64,000 bases of DNA, taken from assembly GCA_001939145.1 (NCBI GenBank), contig LSRX01000515.1:275230-339229 (forward strand), given 5' to 3'. How positions within the stretch are numbered: the first letter of the stretch is position 1; each line of letters opens with the position of its first letter. The translations under genes were made by a program, and so were the position numbers. This stretch comes from Symbiodinium microadriaticum. Taxonomy: Eukaryota; Sar; Dinophyceae; Suessiales; Symbiodiniaceae. Below, piece by piece: positions 32,376-43,833 of this stretch. The notes beneath the pieces were generated by a model. That model searched no databases and was not told where the DNA came from. It worked only from the letters and a program-made list of their open reading frames with translations.

Positions 32376-32677
32376 GTCAGCCTGCGAATTGGTACCGACT
32401 GCCACTACTACGACAGCGTCTATCGGTACTACCTGGTCGCCCCCCATGTTGGTGCTACTCAGTACTTGGAGGCTTGGAGGTTCATGGGTACAAGTAGGGT
32501 TATAAGTAGGATAACTATACTTATAACCCATACTAGGGGACTTGTAACCCTATTGTAACTACCCATGAACCTCCAAGTAGCACCTGCTACTCGCCGGCGA
32601 AGCTCAAGCGGCCAAAAGCCTTTGCAAAACATCGAAACAACCTCGGGCCACCAGAGCATTCCGCTCCCTCAGACTAG
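32376..32677 (+). CDS. Candidate exon pair across family A copy 7
   Basis: Left: VSLRIGTDCHYYDSVYRYYL then VAPHVGATQYLEA with 2 nt over. Right, from 32578: STCYSPAKLKRPKAFAKHRN then NLGPPEHSAPSD and TAG. A GA...AG intron 32477-32577 (101 bp) keeps phase, and both sides are the high-GC3 frame. The left frame is open back to 32205. Confidence 0.5.
32464..32579 (+). repeat. Inverted-repeat family A, copy 7
   Basis: The left end is duplicated (ACTTGGAGG-CTTGGAGG); otherwise full length, ending AACTACCCATGAACCTCC-AAGTA. Confidence 0.9.
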
Positions 32678-32912
32678 GGGGTTTTGTTAGGGCTTCGAAA
32701 CGAACTTTTTATTGTGGTTTATACGAGCTCCTTCTAATTCGGACTTCTGAGTGTAAATTTTGGGATTCTTTTTAATATGTCCTCTGGAGTCACAAAGGTA
32801 CCCGTGCATAAATAGACTTAGGGGCTTGTAGGAGCGTATTAGGGCACAGGTTTGAAAGGTCTCGAAAAGGTTTCTAACAGGATTTTTGTGGGATTTTATA
32901 CTGGGCCTTCTG

Positions 32913-32914
<2 letters not shown>

Positions 32915-32947
<33 letters not shown>

Positions 32948-32985
32948 ATGGTGATGGTGATGGTGATGGTGAGGTTTGTGATGGT
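32915..32985. repeat. (ATG)n microsatellite
   Basis: GATGATGATG run grading into GGTGAT units. Confidence 0.95.
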
Positions 32986-33153
32986 GGTGGTGGTGATGAC
33001 CGTGAATAAGAACTAGATGATGATGGTGGTGCTTACAGTTGTTACTTCGGTTTAGGGTTTCGGGCTTCCTGCTATTATGGTTCAGGGGGCGTGGAGGTGA
33101 ATTTCAAGTGACCTGAGGCTTCAACACGTCGGGCCTTTCATCTAAAGATCAAG

Positions 33154-33426
33154 GTGGCGGCAACCTGCATACGCATATCCCCAAGCCCGATCCAAACCAC
33201 ATGATCACGAATCCTAGAATCATCATACTGGGAGGTTCATGGGTAGTTTTAAGTGGGGTGATAAGTCCCCTAATATGTATAGATACCCTACTTATAACCC
33301 CATTTTATAACTACCCATGAACGTCCAAGTACTTCAAGCTGGGCAACGGCTGCCAGCTTGGCAGGACACCCCACAGTTTGCCATGGGGGTTTTCGTTGAT
33401 GCGACCAGGCTTTGTATGACCGGGAA
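33154..33426 (+). CDS. Candidate exon pair across family A copy 8
   Basis: Left: GGNLHTHIPKPDPNHMITNP then RIIIL. Right, from 33330: LQAGQRLPAWQDTPQFAMGV then FVDATRLCMTG. A GA...AG intron 33232-33329 joins them in phase; removing the element plus one TA also leaves one open frame, so insertion into an exon is the alternative. Confidence 0.42.
33227..33331 (+). repeat. Inverted-repeat family A, copy 8
   Basis: ACTGGGAGGTTCATGGGTAG to AACTACCCATGAACGTCC-AAGTA with complementary interior. TA flanks both sides. Confidence 0.9.
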
Positions 33427-33428
33427 AC

Positions 33429-33535
33429 CCAGAGAACTCAATACCTCTTAATTAAGAATATGCCTTACATTATAGGGGCCTTAATACTATATTTGAAGTT
33501 GTATTCCGTAATTAAGGGGTATTGGGTTCTCTGGA
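33429..33535 (+). repeat. Inverted-repeat family E
   Basis: CCAGAGAACTCAATACCTCT and, at the other end, GGGTATTGGGTTCTCTGG, inverted complements, with TAATTAAG inside each arm. Confidence 0.82.
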
Positions 33536-34029
33536 AATAAGCCTTACAAGCCGCATCTCACGTTAAGAGGTGTAGGATTTGAGACGTTTGCTCGACGAAA
33601 ACTGTGGGATTCGGGGGTGGGTTGGAAAGGATTCAACATAGTATTCCTCAACCCGGCAGCTTACACCCTGGCGGTAGAATCTGTCTTGTGGCCAGAGTTA
33701 CAGTCGAGGGTGCCATATATTCTGCAGGGTTCAGGGTTGAGGTAGGGTTTGGGGATGTTCGGGGTTTGTAGTGTTCTAGGGCATAGTTAATAGTGTTTCT
33801 GAATCCTTAAGCGAGATACAGATGTGAAAACTCCTTACGTGGGTTCGGGTTTAGGGTGTCGCTTTTCGTCGAGAACCTCTGATCTCTGCGCATCTTTGTG
33901 TCTTGTTCGCAGACCTGAACCCCAAAACCTCTCACCGGCCAACCTTGGACAGCGGACACACACCCTAACCCCAGCCGCGAAAGCATGTAAAACCAAATTA
34001 GTTTTAGCATGTGACTTGGTAAGAATATA

Positions 34030-34132
34030 AAAGCCTACACATTACCAACATTGTTCTAAGGGCTCCAGATTATAATTATGCTATAAAGGTGCCCAAAACC
34101 CTATTCTAATGACTAAGGCGCCTCCATATTAC
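34030..34132 (+). repeat. Inverted-repeat family D, diverged copy
   Basis: Right arm CCAAAACCCTATTCTAATGA then CTAAGGCGCC; left arm AATATAAAAGCCTACACATT degraded. Confidence 0.5.
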
Positions 34133-34246
34133 TGTCATCGCTACAATTACGATCCGACTTGCGTCCGCTCATCGAAAGAGATCCTGATCCTGTACACCCG
34201 CTTATAGAACTGTAGAAGCTAGAAACTCTGACTTGAACCCTACCCT

Positions 34247-34357
34247 ACTTGGAGGTTCGTGGGTAGTTATACGTGGGGTTATAAGTCCCCTAACATGGGT
34301 TATAAGTATAGTTACTCTACCTATTACCCCACTTATAACTAACTATGAACCTGCAAG
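34247..34357 (+). repeat. Inverted-repeat family A, copy 9
   Basis: ACTTGGAGGTTCGTGGGTAG to AACTAACTATGAACCTGC-AAG; several point differences. Confidence 0.88.
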
Positions 34358-34419
34358 GAAGGTGCATGACTTCAAGTGTGGTAACACTGAAACCTAGATA
34401 ACACAGAAACCTAGATAAG

Positions 34420-34512
34420 TACCATTTTTCCCTCAGGGTTCCTCATTCTACTTATACTCTACTGTAAAGGAGCCCAAAACCCTGTTCTACTTATTCAGGC
34501 CCCTACAGTACT
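34420..34512 (+). repeat. Inverted-repeat family D, diverged copy
   Basis: CAGGGTTCCTCATTCTACTT at the left; CCAAAACCCTGTTCTACTTA then TTCAGGCCCCTACA at the right. Confidence 0.5.
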
Positions 34513-35110
34513 TAGAAAATCGACTTCATATGTGTACTTCTCTAAATCAGGGTCCCGTTTAGGGTCTTCGGACTGGGTCTAGGGTTAAAGAGTTTGCTGA
34601 TGTGTCGGTTGTCCCATGTATGGCAGGTGCATTCTCAGGGATGCAGACTGCACCATAGACATCCCGTGCCGCATGTGTTTCGAAATTATCATCCCCTTGC
34701 TGATGCAGCCCCGTCCCTCAAGAAGAGTTCTGCTAACCCGGGCCCCTACCGAAAGGGTCTGATCATGCATCCAGTACGCCATTCAAGCCCTCCATCAGGC
34801 CCGTAACCCTCAACTCGGAAGCAACATGTAACACCCTAGGGTCGACATCAAACCATCGACGTGCTTCTTACGAGGATACAGGGCGATCCAACACAAAGCA
34901 GCACGCAAGCAAGAGAAAATTTAGTTCTAGAACTTAGGGCACGCTTAAAGCTAGGGGGCCTGGAAAGTGTCCGAAAGTAAGAAACTGAGTAGTAGAATCC
35001 CTAGTCTAAAGATACAAGTTGGTATTCCTAAGACACCTGCAGCGGGCATGTTGACATCCATCTCAGGAGACCAAGTGCGAAAGCTGCAACAGGCCAGCTA
35101 TCCGCTAGCC

Positions 35111-35204
35111 TTGGGGTTATGAGTCCTCTAACATGTGTTATAAGTTATAAGTATAGTTACCCTACTTGTAACCCCATTTATAACTGCCCATGAACCTCCA
35201 AGTA
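35111..35204 (+). repeat. Inverted-repeat family A, copy 10, left end lost
   Basis: Begins TTGGGGTTATGAGTCC (interior) and runs to AACTGCCCATGAACCTCC-AAGTA. A further relic of the right end only is at about 35521-35543. Confidence 0.8.
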
Positions 35205-35711
35205 GAGCTCGGGATGTGCTCCAGGGTTGAGCCCTTGGAATCTTTCTGGGCTCAGGATGTAGGATTTTGGGTTTAGGGTTCAGGGTTTTGGGTTTTGGGC
35301 TTATGTTGCTTCTCTGCGCGCGTAGAGCGCAGAGTGGTGAGGTTCGAGGCTTGGGCGTTGTTGTGCTAGAAAAAGCTCTGAGCCTCTAAGGCCTTAGGTT
35401 TGATGTTTCATGCATGACAAGTATCAGACGACTGAGTAACTTGGTTCTGTACTCATGTATCGAGAAGTACAATATGTATGTATTCATAGCCCCAGTTCAG
35501 GTACGTACGGCCATACATGTAGCTGCCCACGAACCTTCAAGCAGTGACTGGGTTGGCAAGTGTAGTTTTGCTTCTGCCTTAGCTGGCGATTCCTGGGACG
35601 GAGCAAGATTAATGGTGCCCATAATACTGGGCTATGCCCTGCGCACGCAATTACCCTTACATTTCCTCATGACTCTCGACTCTGCAAAGCCACGACCCGC
35701 AGAAGGTTAAG

Positions 35712-35857
35712 AAGCAGCCGCAACTTCGAGATCTGACCCCCCGACACGCCAGAGGTGCGTCGGCATTGCCTCGTCCACGTTTGCTATCCACGAGAGCCCT
35801 ATCCGGGCAGGCATGGGGAGGGCTCCGAGCTGTGCCGTGAGAGTATGTTTCGTGTAG
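35712..35857 (+). CDS. Candidate terminal exon
   Basis: After GTTAAG: AAATSRSDPPTRQRCVGIAS then STFAIHESPIRAGMGRAPSC, stop TAG at 35855. High GC3 (about two thirds). An alternative frame is also open. Confidence 0.33.
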
Positions 35858-36757
35858 GGTCTGATGAGGCTTCATAGGAATCCATAAAGGGCTTCGGCAA
35901 CTACAAAGTCTTGTCGGGTCTGATGGGGACTTGATAGGAACTCATAGGGGGTTTGGGCGCCTGAAGGATTTTGTAAGGAGTTGCGATTTTCTGGAGTCTT
36001 GGACGACTGGACACCTTAAGCGCAAAAGCCAGCAGTTTGGGTTGAGCCCTAAACCCCTAAACCCTAAGCCCAACACCCTATTCTAATCATTAAGGTCCCT
36101 ACAGCAATTATAACCGGTTTCGAGTGATGGAATGAGGAGTGAGCTTCATGATGACCGTTTTGTCTGATACCTAGAAGCCAGGTGAGAAGTCACTATATGC
36201 AAGTACATCCCAGTACTTTCAGAATGAGAGCAAAAAAACAGAAATACATCGTTGAATGAGAGGATAAACATGAAATCCTTGGGGTTAAAAATTCCCAAGC
36301 TGCATCCTCGTAGGCCTAAATATGCGCCTGCCAAGAAACACACAGGACAGGTCGGATCGGGATCGAAATGCTGTAGCGTGAAGGAATCAATTCCCAGGGT
36401 CGTCATGGATTTGAGGTTGAATGATGACTGGTCTCTAACCCAGTTGGCGTCTTTAAGGGCCTAGGGCCGAAAGCTTACAGTAGAGGATTCCGTGGATAGT
36501 CGCAGACTGCAATCTTCCTGGTTTGTCTCTCACAATGTCGCAGAAGGTAGTTCCTCCCCAGCATGCAAATCCTTAAACTGGCATTCGAGTGCTTGCACGG
36601 CGCATTTGCTTCTCGCAGTTTGATGTTGCGTTGAAGCAGGCTTCTTGAACATCCTGCTGTTACCAGTCAAATCGGAGGCTTTGATTCGCCAACCTTTCCA
36701 CAATTCCACCTGGACAACAACGCCAGCAACAATGAGTGCAATCCTTTCGCCTATGTT

Positions 36758-36856
36758 TGTCGCCGCCAGGCAAGGCCTTTGTGTCCCTCCAGTACGGGGA
36801 CGACCGATACATTGTCAGAGAGGCCTGCAGCGCTCTTGGCCTTCTGCTGAGCAGAG
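36758..36856 (+). CDS. Candidate coding block
   Basis: LSPPGKAFVSLQYGDDRYIV then REACSALGLLLSR. Just upstream another frame reads FPQFHLDNNASNNECNPFAY (36690-36765); a frameshift or splice between them is possible. Confidence 0.3.
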
Positions 36857-37269
36857 TCTGAAATAGCTCTCCAAATAGAAATGTTGGATATCGGTTTAGG
36901 GTTTAGGGTTTAGGCATTAGAAGTACGGGTAGCAACCACGGCCACGATACTGCTGTCATCGTTGTGACACGCAGGCTTTGCTGTTCTTTCATCACGTTGG
37001 TCATGTTATGAACACAAGTATCATCTCGCCACCATGATAAGCCAAAAATCGAAATCACCAGTGAGATAAGTAACTAGTAGCAACAACGACAACCACGGAA
37101 ACAACCCGTAACAACAAGCCAACCATGCAACCACAATGGCAAGAACAGCATTGCTTGTACGAGTAACATTAGTACTGCTGCGGATGCTGGTGCCAATACT
37201 CCGGGAAATGAAAGTAGCTTTACAAAGCTAGCGTCAAGTGTGGCGGCAGCAGCTGAGCAGCTGGCGCAG

Positions 37270-37720
37270 CAATGATCTGACTACTACTAGTACTAAGGTC
37301 GGGCGGGTACTAGTACTAGTAATAGTACTACTGCTCGTACTAGTGCTAGTACTGGCACTGGTACTAGTGCTACTGCTGCTGCAGCTGCTGCCGCTGCCGC
37401 TGCCGGTATTTTGCTGGCTCTGGCGCTGGTGCTGATGCTTCTTCTACTGCTGAAGCTGGTGCTGGCGCTGGTGGGGGTGCTCGGGGTGGTGGCGGTGGTG
37501 GCGATGCTGCAAATGGTGGCAGTGGGTGTGGCGGTTGTTGCTACCGTTGTTCGCTGGACGCACCGCAGTGGAGCAGTAGTTGCAATTGTCGCAGTAGTAG
37601 TAGAAGGCGAGGGGAGGGCGAGGTGGAGGAGCCAGAGCGGCAGCAGCAGTAGTGGTGGTGGTGGTGGTCGACTAGCAGTAGCGGTCGCGGGTAAAAGCAG
37701 CATAAGTAGTTGGCGTTATG
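37270..37720. repeat. CTAGTA/CTG-rich simple-sequence region
   Basis: Long stretch of triplet-like repeats giving poly-Leu/Val and poly-Thr/Ala frames on both strands; none is credible as a gene. Confidence 0.85.
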
Positions 37721-37860
37721 GCCGCTGTCATCGTTCAGTTGTACTGGCACGCTCGTGTGAAATCATTCATAGGGAGAGAGGGAGGGAGGGTCTGGAGCTT
37801 CGCCTGAGAGGCAGTGAAGGAATGTCCAACAGATGCGATTCGCTGCCTGTCTGCAGCTAC

Positions 37861-37977
37861 ATGGGTAGTTCTCCAAATCAGGGTTTCTAGGATCCTTTTT
37901 ATCAGGGTGCCGTCGGATATTGGGGACCCAAAAAGGGACCCTCATTTGAAGAACTACCCACATGCTACAATGCAGAG
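37861..37977 (+). repeat. Inverted-repeat family C, copy
   Basis: GGGTAGTTCTCCAAATCAGG to TCATTTGAAGAACTACCCA. Upstream frame SNRCDSLPVCSYM ends at a GT (37865), and an AG at 37977 would resume GLDLGGLMFKL in phase before another GT. Confidence 0.75.
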
Positions 37978-38279
37978 GCTTAGATCTTGGAGGCTTGATG
38001 TTCAAGCTGGGTTTAGGGTTTGGGGTTTAGGCGAATAGTACTTATCCCAATAATTACAGCTATAGTATAGTATCCCCCAAGGTATCGTATACCGTATACA
38101 CCAAGACATTGTTACAAGTTTGAAGACCCCTATATCAGACAGACCCCTTTTTAATCAACATCCCCTACTCAGGGTGAGAATCGGGACCCTACTGTAGTGG
38201 CTGTCAAAGAAAGGTTGCTACTGGTCGGGAGTCTGCCTTTCGAACATACATTCAGCTGTTCAGCTGTCATGGTCATAAG

Positions 38280-38400
38280 AACAAGTATGTCATCATTACC
38301 GACAACAACATCAACATCATCAACATCAACATCATCACCATCAACAGCCACGACGACAACAAACCAACAAACAACATTGGCAACATCAACATCGATGCGA
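38280..38400. repeat. AAC/ATC trinucleotide-rich microsatellite
   Basis: CATCAACATCATC-type repeats, interrupted. Confidence 0.85.
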
Positions 38401-39099
38401 GCATGCTAGCAGACATCAGCGCGATACTGCTCACCCTGGATTTGGTAAGCCTACACTTACACTGAACATCCAAGAAGATGTCCTTGCCAAACAGCCGACA
38501 AACCCAACCGTAAGGGCCACAAGAAGGAGATTCTGCACATCCTCCTTTTTTCTAGTTATGAGGTTAAGGATAAGTTTTGGAGATCCCTGAATTCACATCG
38601 ACTAGACAGAGTGTTCCAAGTCTAGAGCGTCTGAAGTCATCCAATGAACCCACAGGGTTTCGGAGTTTAGGGGTTTAGGGTTAGGGGTTTAGCGTTTAGG
38701 GGTTGAGTGAGTCAGACATCAATGAACCTAGTCGTCAACCATCAAGGCCTACCCGCATTGAAACTGACATGGAAGATGACGAGCTCCAAAACGGGCCGAT
38801 CGTGATTGATTCTAGGGGGTCGCCCTTAAACCCTAAACCCTAAACCGTTGCTAGGATCCACACTAGGCCCTCAACCCCAAACTTGTTTTTACCCCTAGGA
38901 TCAAGACTGAAAACTGTTGCTTTGAAAGTTCCAGCCTCCACTTCCGAGCTAAGGAAGGATCGGAGGGTTTAGAGTCAGGGCTGTATGACGGGTCTTTCAC
39001 AGGTTGTTTAATGGTCTGAAGGTTTTGAGTTGAGGAGTCTAGGGTTTGAGGGTGTGGTTTGTGGTTCCTTAGGACTTGCGGTTCATGAGTTGCTTTGCG

Positions 39100-39320
39100 G
39101 GCCGAGACCTTCTTCCAATTGCTACTCTAAACCTGCAACTACCACATTCCAGAGCCGAGACAGTGGTACAAGTTCTTCAGCCCGTGAAGCAGGAATTTCA
39201 ATGAGCATGAACGCAGGAAGCCTTAGAAAACGGAAAGGCAGTAAAGGTGATAAGAACAAGGAGAAGCTTCCTACAAAGCAGCAGTGCGTAGGGACTTTGA
39301 GTCGGGTGCCCAGGCTACGT
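39100..39320 (+). CDS. Candidate exon, Ser/Lys-rich low complexity
   Basis: SSNCYSKPATTTFQSRDSGT, then REAGISMSMNAGSLRKRKGS and KGDKNKEKLPTKQQCV. Open for 120 codons in this frame (39030-39395). Confidence 0.35.
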
Positions 39321-39478
39321 GTCGCGAGAGGACCGGGCAGAGTTCACCTTCACGGGGCCATGTTTATTTTTATAAATACTTGTTGCAGTTCTTAGTGAAG
39401 GAGAGTTAAATAAATTTTTCAGGATCTACAGCATCGCAAGTCCTGAACTTCGGCGAAAACACCAAACGATAATTGGAT

Positions 39479-39726
39479 ATGGACCATGCCTGCAATTGCT
39501 CGACCAAAGCGATGCTGCGGAAGAAACGGCACCACCCGGCTGCATTCGTTCGTGGTTTTGCAAAAAGGGCCAAGCAAGCTGCGAAGGAGAGGTGGGAGCA
39601 ACTTGCCGACCACATGCCCACCGTCCAAATGGTATTCGGGTTCCAGGTGAAGAAGGGGTGCATGGGACGCGAGCCGGGAAGAGTGGCCGGAGAAAGCGCA
39701 AAACGTTCAAAAAGTTTGTGCTTGAG
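39479..39726 (+). CDS. Candidate exon, basic helical protein
   Basis: From ATG at 39479: MDHACNCSTKAMLRKKRHHP, AAFVRGFAKRAKQAAKERWE, QLADHMPTVQMVFGFQVKKG, then a serine/arginine tail up to CCCTAAA repeats at 39734. GC3 about two thirds. No family recognised. Confidence 0.45.
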
Positions 39727-40493
39727 ACCCTCAACCCTAAACCCTAAACCGGAGAGGTGTGATCCCGCGCAGTTTTCATAGCACGGATGATGTGCCCTTT
39801 CAAGGCCTAGGGGATCGATCCCCGGCCCGGCTCTTTTAGCTTGACAAAGTAAGGCTCAAGGGCTACGGAGGAGGGCTTTGGTTTGTAATCTGTGGTCTGC
39901 TCAAGTGAGTATAGTGTTCAGTATAGGGTTGAGGGTTTAGGGTAGTAGATCCATGATCTAGGCTTCTGCAGCATGAAGCCTTAACCCCAAACCACAACAA
40001 GCCCTCACCTTGGGCCCCAAAGCTCCAACTTCAAGGGCGTGCACTACACCTTAGACCTTTAGCAGGTCCCTTATGTGGGGTTGCGGGCTCGGGTTCAAGG
40101 ATTCAGGGTTTAGGGCTTTAGGGGATTAGGGATTTAGGCTTTGAGCACCTTGCAGGACGTGCCGAAGCTTGAGTACGTGCCAGCCTCGGGTCACTGGGGG
40201 TGGGGACCAAACTTCTGGTCACTTTAATCTGTAGCGGTCTGAATATCTATCAATACACCCTAACCGAACGGGTTCGACCCGAAATCCCCGAACTATAGAT
40301 CCTTATCCCGCGTCCTTCAGGGGCGTTCATATACATGATAAAAATTAGTCAGCAGTCATTATACAGTTATGCTAGCATGTTCTTCTTCCTCTTCCTCTGC
40401 TCCTCGCTGATGCCCCCGAAACCTTCAACTATCCAAACCCTAAACCCTAGACCCTAAACCCTAAACCCCTAAAACCTAAACCGCACACTTCAG

Positions 40494-40578
40494 CCAGACT
40501 CCGGTCGCTGAGGCCATGACTCAGGTTGCCACGCTCTTACACCGGGCGCGGCCTTGGGAGAAGGAGACGCTGCCAGGA
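40494..40578 (+). CDS. Candidate exon flanked by polarised repeats
   Basis: CCCTAAA array and CACACTTCAG before it; GC donor (GCCGCAACC) and TTTAGGGTTTAGGG after it. Reads QTPVAEAMTQVATLLHRARP then WEKETLPG. 85 nt (1+84). Confidence 0.58.
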
Positions 40579-41095
40579 GCCGCAACCTTAGGGTTTAGGG
40601 TTTAGGGTAGGGGAGCATTGTGGGGTGCAATGTTGATTCTGATGACGGTTGCATTGAAGAAGATGAAGATGCTGACGACGATGATGAGGAAGAGTGATAA
40701 TTACTTGGCAGCGGTGGTGGTAGTAGTCGTCGTCGTAGCATGCATGTAGTACCAAGGTGAGTGCAAGAACAAAAAACTATCATTAGTACTGTGTAGAAAC
40801 CTCAAGAGCGTGAATCCATCCTGTTGTTTTGACGCCACGTTGGGAACCTCTTGGTGGTCTCCCTGCTTCCTGAAAGGTCAGCAGGTCAACCTGAAAACGA
40901 GGGTCGGATTTGGGGTTTACATTTGAAGGCTTTAGGAGGGAGGATGGTCAGGGTTTAAAGGATATCAGCCCCCCTTAACCCTGAACCGGAAAAAACAACC
41001 TAAGCCCTAAAAACCCTAAACCCCTAAAGCCCTAAACCTAAACCCCTAAACCCCTAAACCCTGAACCTCAAACTTCTCAATGCCCCCCNCGACAG

Positions 41096-41174
41096 TACGC
41101 TGGGCTGCTGGCAGGACCCTTCGAGGTCTACCAGGACGGGCGACTTGAACAGTTCTCTCGGACTCGACCCATAG
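41096..41174 (+). CDS. Candidate exon ending at family F element
   Basis: CCCTAAA array and CGACAG before it. Reads YAGLLAGPFEVYQDGRLEQF then SRTRPI and ends at a GC donor that is the start of an inverted-repeat element. An undetermined base lies at 41089. Confidence 0.58.
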
Positions 41175-41255
41175 GCCCCTAAGTAGCTCCTTTTTGGGAT
41201 TACTTTAGAGGATTCGAAATATATACCATAAAAAGGAACTACTTAGGCCTATGGG
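41168..41255 (+). repeat. Inverted-repeat element family F
   Basis: CCCATAGGCCCCTAAGTAGC-TCCTTTTT and the complement AAAAAGGAACTACTTAGGCC-TATGGG; 88 bp. Confidence 0.85.
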
Positions 41256-42442
41256 TAGGTAGTACAGGTTACTATAAGGGCCACTCTAAGGGTCCCTGTA
41301 AGGGATCTATGAAGGTTACTGTGTTACTAGAAGGGATCTATAAGGGTTAGCCAACCCCTAGACCCTCAGTTACAAACTCAACAGCTAAGGAACAAACCTC
41401 TAAAGACACTAGACCCCAAAGAAGCATTGTTAACGGAGATGCAACGAAAAAGGAGCTAATGCTCGACGAACTCATCGGCATGGACATGGAGAAGGCCAGC
41501 CGTTTTCAGATCCAAGTCCGTAAGAATTTCCCCGGAAAGTCCCCACTCGTTTAGAAAGACGGTTCAAGCATACCCCAAAGCCGTAGTCTACTTTGGGGTT
41601 TGGAGTTGTTCTTGAAGCGTAAAGAGGGGTGCTGTCACAGGAGGTACTTCCAACTTCCAAAGTTATGCGTTTTCCAAAGTTATGGGTTTAGGGTGTTGGT
41701 CATCATGAGGTTCCTGGCTAAGCATCAGACTTACCATAATCTTCTTCATCATCGTCCTCATCGCTATCGTAACCGCCCCGAGTGCCACTATTGCTGCCGA
41801 AGTCGGCTCAGCTTAAAGCCATCAACTTCCCATTTGGAACCTGACACCGCGCAACAAGCCCTTCCTATGCCTGGCCATGCTATGGTATGCTTTACTATAC
41901 TGTTCTCTGCTATTCTATGTTGTTCTATACTTTTCTATTCTGAACAGGTTCTACTCTCTACTACTCTACTATACTATATTATGGTGCACTGTACTATTAT
42001 ACTACAGGAAATGTTAGAAATGTGCATTACGGCCTTAGGGCTCTATGTATGTTGTGTGTATGTGTATACACATATGTGTCTCTCTCTCCCTCTCTCTCTC
42101 TCATAGGCATAGTGCTTAGGCCTTACATAACTACGCAGCTGGTTAATCGAAAACCCCATGCTCATTATGCAACTCTTATAGTAGACCTTCTCGTAAGCCT
42201 TCGAGACCCCTTTTTAAAGAATGCTAAGTCAGCGAATTCTAGATCCGAAACACAACACCCCTAAAGCCTGAAAGCTCCAAACATCCCGAAGCGCAAAACC
42301 CCCAAAACTCCATGGCCTACACTCGTTCACCCTAAACCGAAAAACCCTAAAACCCCAAACCCCTGAACCCAACACCCTACGGCCTGAACCCCTAAACCCA
42401 AGGCCCTAAAATCCCAAAACCCGGAACCCTGCGCTCTTTCAG

Positions 42443-42504
42443 GCCCGAGCGTCTGAGAAGGATCCAATGCTCGAGGCTAAAGTGGCCGAGGCCCGGGGGA
42501 GACG
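42443..42504 (+). CDS. Candidate exon ending at family B end
   Basis: CCCTAAA-type repeats and GCTCTTTCAG before it. Reads ARASEKDPMLEAKVAEARGR with 2 nt over. The next bases, GCTGATGATATAAATCCTGC, are a family B left end whose GT has become GC, so the donor is at the element edge. Confidence 0.58.
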
Positions 42505-42770
42505 GCTGATGATATAAATCCTGCACTACCCAAATACCCCTTGATTAAGGGATGGACCTTAATCTCATAATATTAGTCAAGCAAGGTATATTGCTTTATT
42601 GAAGGGTATTGGACTCTCTGGGTACTACTACGGTTGATGATATACATCCTGCAGTACCCCATAATAAAGAAGAGACCATGATTCCCTGCAGTACCCCATA
42701 ATAAGGAAGAGACCATGATTCCCGTAGTTTAGGGACCTTAAGGTAACGCAGGATATATTTCATCAACAGT
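42505..42770 (+). repeat. Nested family B / family E composite with internal duplication
   Basis: A family B left arm (42505-42530) is interrupted by family E sequence (42543-42622, ending GGACTCTCTGGGTA), then a full family B copy at 42630-42770. That copy contains a tandem duplication of about 38 bp (GCAGTACCCCATAATAA...GAGACCATGATTCCC twice). Confidence 0.8.
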
Positions 42771-42919
42771 ATCATACATAAGGGCTTTATAATGGTTCAA
42801 GGGTTTAGGGTTTTGGCCTTGATCATGGCTTGTGGGTTCAATGTCAATACATCTTATCCTAGAAAAAACGCCGTGATCATGAGTAGAGTAGGGTTTTCAT
42901 ACTAGAAAGGCTTTCAGGA

Positions 42920-42929
42920 NNNNNNNNNN
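42920..42929. other. Assembly gap (10 N)
   Basis: Ten undetermined bases. Single N also at 41089 and 46624. Confidence 0.99.
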
Positions 42930-43574
42930 NAAAGCAAGCCATGGATGATTTTGAACAGGAATGTTTTTGGCGGTTATATTATGAAGAAACTGTGTGGAGC
43001 AGAAAGTGTATGAGGTTTAGCCGGATTCTCATAGGATTCATTTAGGACTTTGTGTAGAATTCCAGCAGGGTTTTTGTGTGGTTTTATAGGTAGTGGGGCT
43101 ATTGTCTATGGAATAGGGTTTGTACTCGGGAGTGTATACAGGGCTCCTTCTCGGAATACTGGCGAGTGTACACTGCGCATCTTACCTGGCTCTCTAGGTT
43201 TCACCGGACTTGATGGGGTTTCACAGACTTTTGGGGTTTGGGGGTGGAGGGCTGTGGGTACAGGTGTTTGTCTTGCTGTGTGGGTGTGTGGGCCGTTTTA
43301 GGGCATAAAGTAGGGGCCTGAATAGGGTTCCTTTGGTTCCTTCAAGGGCTCCTTTAAAGGGTTCTATAAGAGTTACTACTATAAGGGTTTTAAGTATCTG
43401 CGCTTCGGATGCTGAATTCCTGGACCCCATCTCTACGGGCCATAGCACCAAGAAACTCAAGCCATGAACAACCCTAAATCCTAGGCCCGAAACCCTAAAT
43501 CCTAAGTACTAAACCCTGAATCCTAAACCCTAAATCCTAAACCCCAAACCAAAGGCCGTAATTAAGCTTCACAG

Positions 43575-43650
43575 GAAATCTTTGGGGGCCTCAGCTGTTC
43601 GGGCCGTTGGGGCCTTGGCAACGAAGCAGAGAAAAGGCCTCCTTGAGTAG
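43575..43650 (+). CDS. Candidate terminal exon
   Basis: After CTTCACAG: KSLGASAVRAVGALATKQRK then GLLE and TAG. CCCTAAATCC repeats upstream (43470-43545). Confidence 0.38.
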
Positions 43651-43662
43651 AGGATGAATGCC

Positions 43663-43833
43663 ACTGTGGATGATATAAGTCCTGCATTTCCTTAAGGATC
43701 CTAAACTATGGGAATTCTGGTATAATGCCACTGTGGATGATATAAACCCTGCATTACCTTAAGGACCCTAAACTATGGGAATTATGGCATACTCCTTATT
43801 ATGGGTAATGCAGGATTTATATCATCAACCGTA
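43663..43833 (+). repeat. Inverted-repeat family B, copy with duplicated left arm
   Basis: Left arm ACTGTGGATGATATAAGTCC plus centre occurs at 43663-43729, then a complete 104-bp copy at 43730-43833 ending GGATTTATATCATCAACCGT. Confidence 0.88.

Noticed and set aside
32472-32580. GC...TAG splice choice at family A copy 7
   Set aside because: It also keeps a frame, but the GA...AG choice is the one that works at several other family A copies.
37293-37890. Long frames of 136 and 159 codons on both strands
   Set aside because: Generated by triplet-like simple repeats; low-complexity Leu/Val or Thr/Ala composition.
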